A stretch of DNA of 64,000 bases from Agroathelia rolfsii (Eukaryota > Basidiomycota > Agaricomycetes > Amylocorticiales > Amylocorticiaceae), in NCBI GenBank assembly GCA_018343915.1, contig JABRWF010000003.1, positions 3,906,001 to 3,970,000 on the forward strand, given 5' to 3'. Below, piece after piece: positions 59,358 through 64,000 of this stretch. A model generated the notes under the pieces. The model saw only the letters and a program-made list of their open reading frames with translations, was not told the DNA's origin and did no database searches. The position numbers and the translations under genes were made by a program. Numbering within the stretch: position 1 is the stretch's first letter; each line of letters begins with the position of its first letter.

Positions 59358-61508
59358 ATGCCTTGCCGACTTTTGTCTACAGCGCTCCTTTTCACGACCT
59401 CTTATGCCCAATTAACGCTTCCAAACCCCGCATGGCTGCCACCAAATGCTAGTGATGGCGCAGTCCCCTCAAATAAATCAGGGTCATCGAACCTGCAATG
59501 GTCTACCCTTCTAGGAGAGGGATTGTATTTTTACGAAGCTCAGAGAAGTGGATACCTACCCAGCTCGAACCGTGTATCCTGGAGGAACAACAGTGCTCTT
59601 CAGGATGGCAGTGATGCAGGATATAATCTCACAGGAGGTTACTATGATGCTGGAGGTAATGCTTTTATTGAATCTGCCTTAGCCAGAATGATATTTGTCT
59701 AAAGTCAATGAATAGATTATGTCAAATACACATTCCCATTGGTACGCAAACTGGTCTGGAGAAACAATCCATACTTATGATGTATGCTGTTTTGCTATTA
59801 GTCATTTACCACCATGTCTATATGTTGGGGCGCAATCGATTATGGGCGAGGCTATGATCTAGCAAACCAAACAGCATACCTTGATTCAATGCTGAGATGG
59901 AGTCTGGACTGGTTGATGAGGGTGAGTATTAGGCTAGGCTCCAACGAGCTTTGATTATATCTTTTCTGACCTAGATCGTTCCAGGCACATCCATCCAATG
60001 ATACACTCTTCGTACAAGTCGGTGATGGTAAATATCTCATCTCAAAACGACAATGAACCATTGATCAACACCTTTAGGTAACACTGACGATGCCTACTGG
60101 GGAGGCGATTTGAATATCCCGGAACCTCGTCCCTCCTACCAGATCAACGACACCAGCCCAGGAACGGACGCAGCTGCAGCTGCATCTGCTGCATTCTCGG
60201 CTTGTTCCGTTCTTTACAGCAACTCGACGCCTGTTATTCTGTCGTCGTCATCTCCTACCTACCCTGGACGCGCATCTCTTCAGGATGATAGCTACGCGTC
60301 TACCCTTTTGTCTCATGCTCAGTCATTATACACTTTCGCTGTAAATGCCACAGGCGGGATGAAGACGTACCAAAACTCTGTACCTGAAGTTGCTGATGCG
60401 TATGCCTCCTCTTCATATGGAGATGATCTTGCATTGGCAGCCCTCTTTCTTGCACAAGCGACACACGATTCATCTTACTACCAAGACGCATGGCTGTACT
60501 ACGTGAAATATCAACTCGCCGGCCTGGACGATGTATTCAATTGGGATTCCAAATCTCCTGCTCTGCCTGTCATGTTCACTCAGATGACGCAAGGCGGCAT
60601 CACGAGTAATTTCTCGGGGTGGCAGAGCGCATCGGAGGCGTATTTTGATCGAATTATTGATGGCAAGGGGCGCAGTCAATTGACCAATGGCGGTTTGCTT
60701 TATTACCCTGGAGACTCCGATGACGCCAGCCTCAACCCAGCCTTGAATGCCGCCATGCTCATGCTAAGATATGCCCCGATGGCTTCGTCGAGTCAGAAAA
60801 CGCAAACATACGAGGTTTTTTTTTTTTTTTTTAATATCTCTTGCACTATTTTTAAACGCCGTGCTCATGGCATACTAGGACTTTGCTCTTAAACAGATCA
60901 ACTATGCACTTGGGGATAACCCAATGTCCGGTAAAACATTTTTAGTCCTATCATCGTCGAGAATATCGGCCTAACCACGTGTTTCTGTCTTTTTCTCAGC
61001 ACCCTACGTTGTCGGTGTCAACCCTAATTCGCCTCAGAACCCTCATTCCGCCATGGCCTCGGGGGGAGACGACATAAGCGCTATCAACACCTCGCCGGCC
61101 GTGGAAGCTCACGTGCTCTACGGCGCCGTCGTCGGCGGACCCAACAATTACGACAAATTCTACGACATCCGCAGCGACTGGCCCGAGACTGAGGTCGCGC
61201 TGGACTACAACGCGCCCTTGCTCACGCTCGCTGCTATGCAGGTCGCCAACTCCTCTGCCGTCGATCCGTACTATACGCGCTTGCAAGATGGCGAGTACGA
61301 ACAGCACAAGCCCAAGGGCCAGCCGTGTGATGCGGCAATGACGTGTAGCCGGCCTAAGTTGTCGAAAGGTGGAGAAATCGCTATGGCCGTTGTAATTAGT
61401 GTCGTTGGCGTGATTATCCTCGGCCTTGGGATGCTAAGTCTCATCAAGGGGCTCGGGAGGCATCCACGACCTATCGAACTGGCAATGGGCGTTAAGAATG
61501 CTGCATAG
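59358..61508 (+). CDS. Glycoside hydrolase family 9 glucanase, membrane-anchored
   Basis: 594 residues; exons 59358-59655, 59716-59741, 59802-59921, 59985-60027, 60078-60814, 60879-60930, 61000-61508. GH9 enzymes hydrolyse beta-1,4-glucans by inversion. Seen: signal peptide (CRLLSTALLFTTSYAQ), GYYDAGDYVKYTFPLSFTTM with the catalytic-base Asp pair near 97-100, YGRGYDLANQTAYLDSMLRW, VGDGNTDDAYWGGD, INYALGDNPMSAPYVVGVNP, and FYDIRSDWPETEVALDYNAP with the likely acid Glu (about 489). After the catalytic domain come a Cys-containing linker and a hydrophobic helix (about 552-575: AMAVVISVVGVIILGLGML) with a short basic tail, so the enzyme is likely fixed to the plasma membrane facing outward. Intron 60815-60878 starts with a long T run. 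Confidence 0.94.
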
Positions 61509-61874
61509 TTCTTTGCGGCCTTTTCTCTGGGAACTTGGGATTCTTTTTTTTTTTTTTTTTTTTTACTCGGATTTTTTATGGGATAATTTTTTACGACTGG
61601 ATATTTACGATGCTTGGTTATCACGATGGAAACGGATAGCTACAGCTGCACCAAAGCAATGGACGGTGGATTACTGTCATCTAGTTAATGATTAATTGCA
61701 AAGATAGTTCTCAACCAATGGCCAAATTAACATAAGAAAACATGTCGTTCATAACATGACCACAGTCAATACATGCACTTGAAGCAAGAGATTCTACGGG
61801 ATACAATGCCGCGCTGTCTATTTCTTCTGCATAGAACTCGTGCCATAATAGTCACGAACGAAAAAGAAAAAACT
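61509..61874. other. Intergenic region between convergent genes
   Basis: 366 bp holding the 3' UTRs of the GH9 gene (+) and the sulfite reductase gene (-). A run of about 21 T lies at 61543-61563. No gene seen. Confidence 0.55.
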
Positions 61875-64000
61875 CTAATATACCTATAGAAGATGATGAT
61901 CAGCGATCAAAGCTAGACATGATAAAGAGGAAACCACATACTTCTAAAACGTATCGTTCCTCCTCCTTCAGCGCTTCCAAATACTCCGATGCGCTGTCCT
62001 TTGTCTCGCCCTTATACTTGACCAACGCATCCGTAAGCGCCTCGTGTACATCCGGCACCGGCCACGTCGGCCCACACAAGTAAAACACGCCCTCCTCGTC
62101 CTTGAGCATGCGCACGAGATCCTCCGCATCCTCAAGCATCTTGTGCTGGATGTACACCTTCCGCGGGCCGTCGCGAGAGAACGCCAGGCCGGCACGCGTG
62201 ATCGTGCCATCCAGGATATAAGCCTCGATTTCCTCGCCGTACAGGTATTCCTGCGATTGGTGGCGAGAGCCGAAGTAATAGTAGGTTGGTCCAGTGGGGA
62301 TACCTCGCTGAGCTAACCAAGCTCGGTACTGGAGGAAGGCACGGAACGGCGCAGCGCCGGTACCCAGGCCGGCCATGATGATAGGCTGGGTATCTTTCGC
62401 CGGAAGCTGTAAATACATACCTTGTCAGCCACGCTGGATCAAGTACTGCAATAGGGGCAAAGTGGAAGTACCTTCATAACACTAGGTTTAATGGACACCG
62501 TCACTTTCTGACCAGGCTTGAGTCCTGCAAGATATCTCGTGCATTGACCATAGCGAGGAGAACCTGATGATAGCAAACATCTCATGAATCAATTTTGTGA
62601 CGAACGACAGATCTGTCAAGGGAGGAGGAGACATACCGCTTGGATTTGACCATTCTACAGTAACGACCAACAAATCCACCCGGTCGCCAACCACAGCCTG
62701 AGAGCTAGCGATACTATAATGCCTAGGCTTGATATCGCCCACGAGCGTAGCAAGAATCTCGATGCTCGGTCGCGCGCTTGGATACAGCGCCAACACATCC
62801 GCAAACGTCACCGTATCGATCTCGCTCATCTTCTTGAACGTCGACGACCCTTCAGGTGAGCCGATGAACAGAAGCGCATGCCTGTCAAGCTTGCTCGTCG
62901 CATACTCAGCCAGGGCGGTATAGAACGACTTTGGCGGGCGTCCAAAGAGATCAATTTGCTGTTGTAGCGCCTGGAAGATGGTGCGGGTGTGCAGACGGCC
63001 GTCGTCGCCATCCGTACCGGGGACAGGAATCGTAATAAGGCGCGAAGGATCGGCGCCATACCACGAGCAAAAGTCGAGCACCTCCTTCTCGTCATTCCAT
63101 CCATGCACGCCCAAGGCTTCACCAATCTCGTACTTGAGCCCTGTGCCAGCGGTATCAAACTCGAGATGGAAAACGTTGCGGTCATACTCGAGAGGAGTGA
63201 GGCGACGGTTGACACTGCAAGTCACTAGGTAAGTCCGATCCGGGCTTTCTGGGTGCAAAGCGGGGTTTTGTGCGTGCTCCTGCCTCTCGGCCTCGACGGG
63301 TGCCGGCGGACTGTATACAGACGGGAAGAGCAGGTGCTTCGCAGCATCCTGCCAGGAACCTAGGCGTGCGCCGTTCACGATAGTGTCACCGTCTTCCGTA
63401 TCTATCGCAAGTGCGTTGAAATCGAACTTGCGTAATGGTGCAGCGATTGTGTTCGATTCCGGAACGGGTACGCTCTCCGCTGGCGGGAATTCAATCTCGG
63501 CCAAGTTAGACCATACGGAGGCCGTGAGAGCATGGAGGTCGACAGGTTTGGGAAGGTCGCGGAAGGTTGCGTTGGCAAGACGGTAGACGACAGCCTCTAT
63601 GGCGGCATTGCCAATGTATAGGCGAAGGAATGCCAGACGAACAACGACACTCTGCACTGGCCGGAAAAACGCAGAGTTTTCCCCTACCGCATCTCTAGAA
63701 ATTTGAGCGGCATCGATGGTGCTGAGGTGCAGTCTCCGTTCATGAATAAGATGGAGTGTCTCCGCAGACAAGTTGGCTGTCAGCTCCGCAGGAGACCAAG
63801 ACGTGGCGACCAAAATGATGGAACCCGGTTTGGCATACTGCAACACGCTGTGCGTTTTAAGCAAGGATGGATCGAACACAGCAAGGAAATCGGATTCTCC
63901 CTGACTATCAGCTTCTAGTGGTAGTTCTTCCAATACGGAAGAACCTGTTTTGTCCTGAAGACTACTAGACGAAAGAACGATCCTGTCTAGAGCGATGCCG
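61875..64000 (-). CDS. met10: Sulfite reductase (NADPH) flavoprotein subunit (5' end off the window)
   Basis: Electron-transfer subunit that passes electrons from NADPH through FAD to the sulfite reductase catalytic subunit in sulfate assimilation. Exons in the window: >64000-62637, 62563-62472, 62406-61942, 61883-61875; about 643 residues, the C-terminal part of a protein of usually about 1,000. Seen: an N-terminal pyruvate-oxidoreductase-like remnant (AKPGSIILVATSW), FHLEFDTAGTGLKYEIGEAL, the FAD motif RHYSIASS, RYGQCTRYLAGLKPGQK, NADPH-binding GLGTGAAPFRAFLQYR, YYFGSRHQSQEYLYGEE, YLCGPTWPVPDVHEAL and the end EERYVLEVY. The last coding exon is 9 nt (Val-Tyr-stop). The reading frame stays open to base 64000. 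Confidence 0.94.

Noticed and set aside
59199..59411. Minus-strand open frame of 70 codons with a coding-like sequence (AIEEGTAREFVMGQFLSS).
   Set aside because: It overlaps the promoter and first exon of the GH9 gene on the other strand, has no upstream exon I can join, and matches no family I know.
1..64000. A biosynthetic gene cluster or defence-like multi-gene system.
   Set aside because: No polyketide, peptide or terpene synthase, P450 group, NLR cluster or reverse transcriptase was recognised; neighbouring genes serve unrelated housekeeping roles.

Overview
The window is a piece of nuclear chromosome from a filamentous basidiomycete, most probably a mushroom-forming Agaricomycete. The reasons are intron-rich genes with mostly 50-65 nt introns, dense genes on both strands with many short head-to-head promoters, wholly eukaryotic protein families (Sm proteins, TFIID and TFIIIC subunits, GINS, MICOS-independent ERMES subunit Mdm10, Sec12, Gaa1) and a P-loop NTPase of a type I associate with Agaricomycetes. 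I did not identify a species. Gene models below were spliced by eye from family conservation and reading-frame continuity; all listed exon sets except GAA1 keep frame.

Layout. 1-1591: 5' part of N-acetylglucosamine-6-phosphate deacetylase, cut by the left edge. 3710-5236: NMN adenylyltransferase. 6469-8297: a bZIP factor, followed by about 8 kb (8298-16243) with no gene I can support. 16244-18238: glutaryl-CoA dehydrogenase, divergent from an OSCA/CSC1-type channel (18831-22451). 22918-24045: steroid 5-alpha-reductase-like enzyme. 24816-27455: TFIIIC subunit (Tfc1/sfc1). 27601-30902: four small genes (mitochondrial protein, GINS Psf3, Pkr1, membrane protein). 31041-34197: Ypk1/Gad8-type AGC kinase. 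34868-36465: unknown protein. 37497-37858: SmG. 38164-39966: disordered RG-rich protein. 40250-41844 and 41968-43737: Mdm10 and TAF7, head to head. 43836-46297: GAA1. 47022-48374: SmF and NC2-beta, head to head. 48522-51007: MAK32-like kinase and TAF9, head to head. 51117-54971: Sec12 and a NIPA Mg2+ transporter, head to head. 55324-57085: P-loop NTPase of unknown function. 57631-58995: Gfo/Idh/MocA oxidoreductase. 59358-61508: membrane-anchored GH9 glucanase. 61875-64000: sulfite reductase flavoprotein subunit, cut by the right edge.

How it fits together. The right two thirds are mainly housekeeping: RNA polymerase II and III transcription (TAF7, TAF9, NC2-beta, TFIIIC), splicing (SmF, SmG), replication (Psf3), secretory pathway and GPI anchoring (Sec12, Gaa1, Pkr1), and mitochondrial biogenesis (Mdm10). 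No secondary-metabolite cluster, mating locus, rRNA, tRNA, CRISPR array or intact transposon was recognised.

The most interesting observations concern splicing: a likely AT-AC intron in the SmF gene, four likely GC-AG introns (deacetylase, CSC1, Psf3, TAF7), and very small exons (6, 8, 9, 10, 19 and 22 nt) that an automatic annotation would easily miss. I also note the NTPase of unknown function, the 8-kb gene-free stretch, and a PfkB-family protein with Asn where the catalytic Asp is expected. I found no clear sign of an undescribed multi-gene system.
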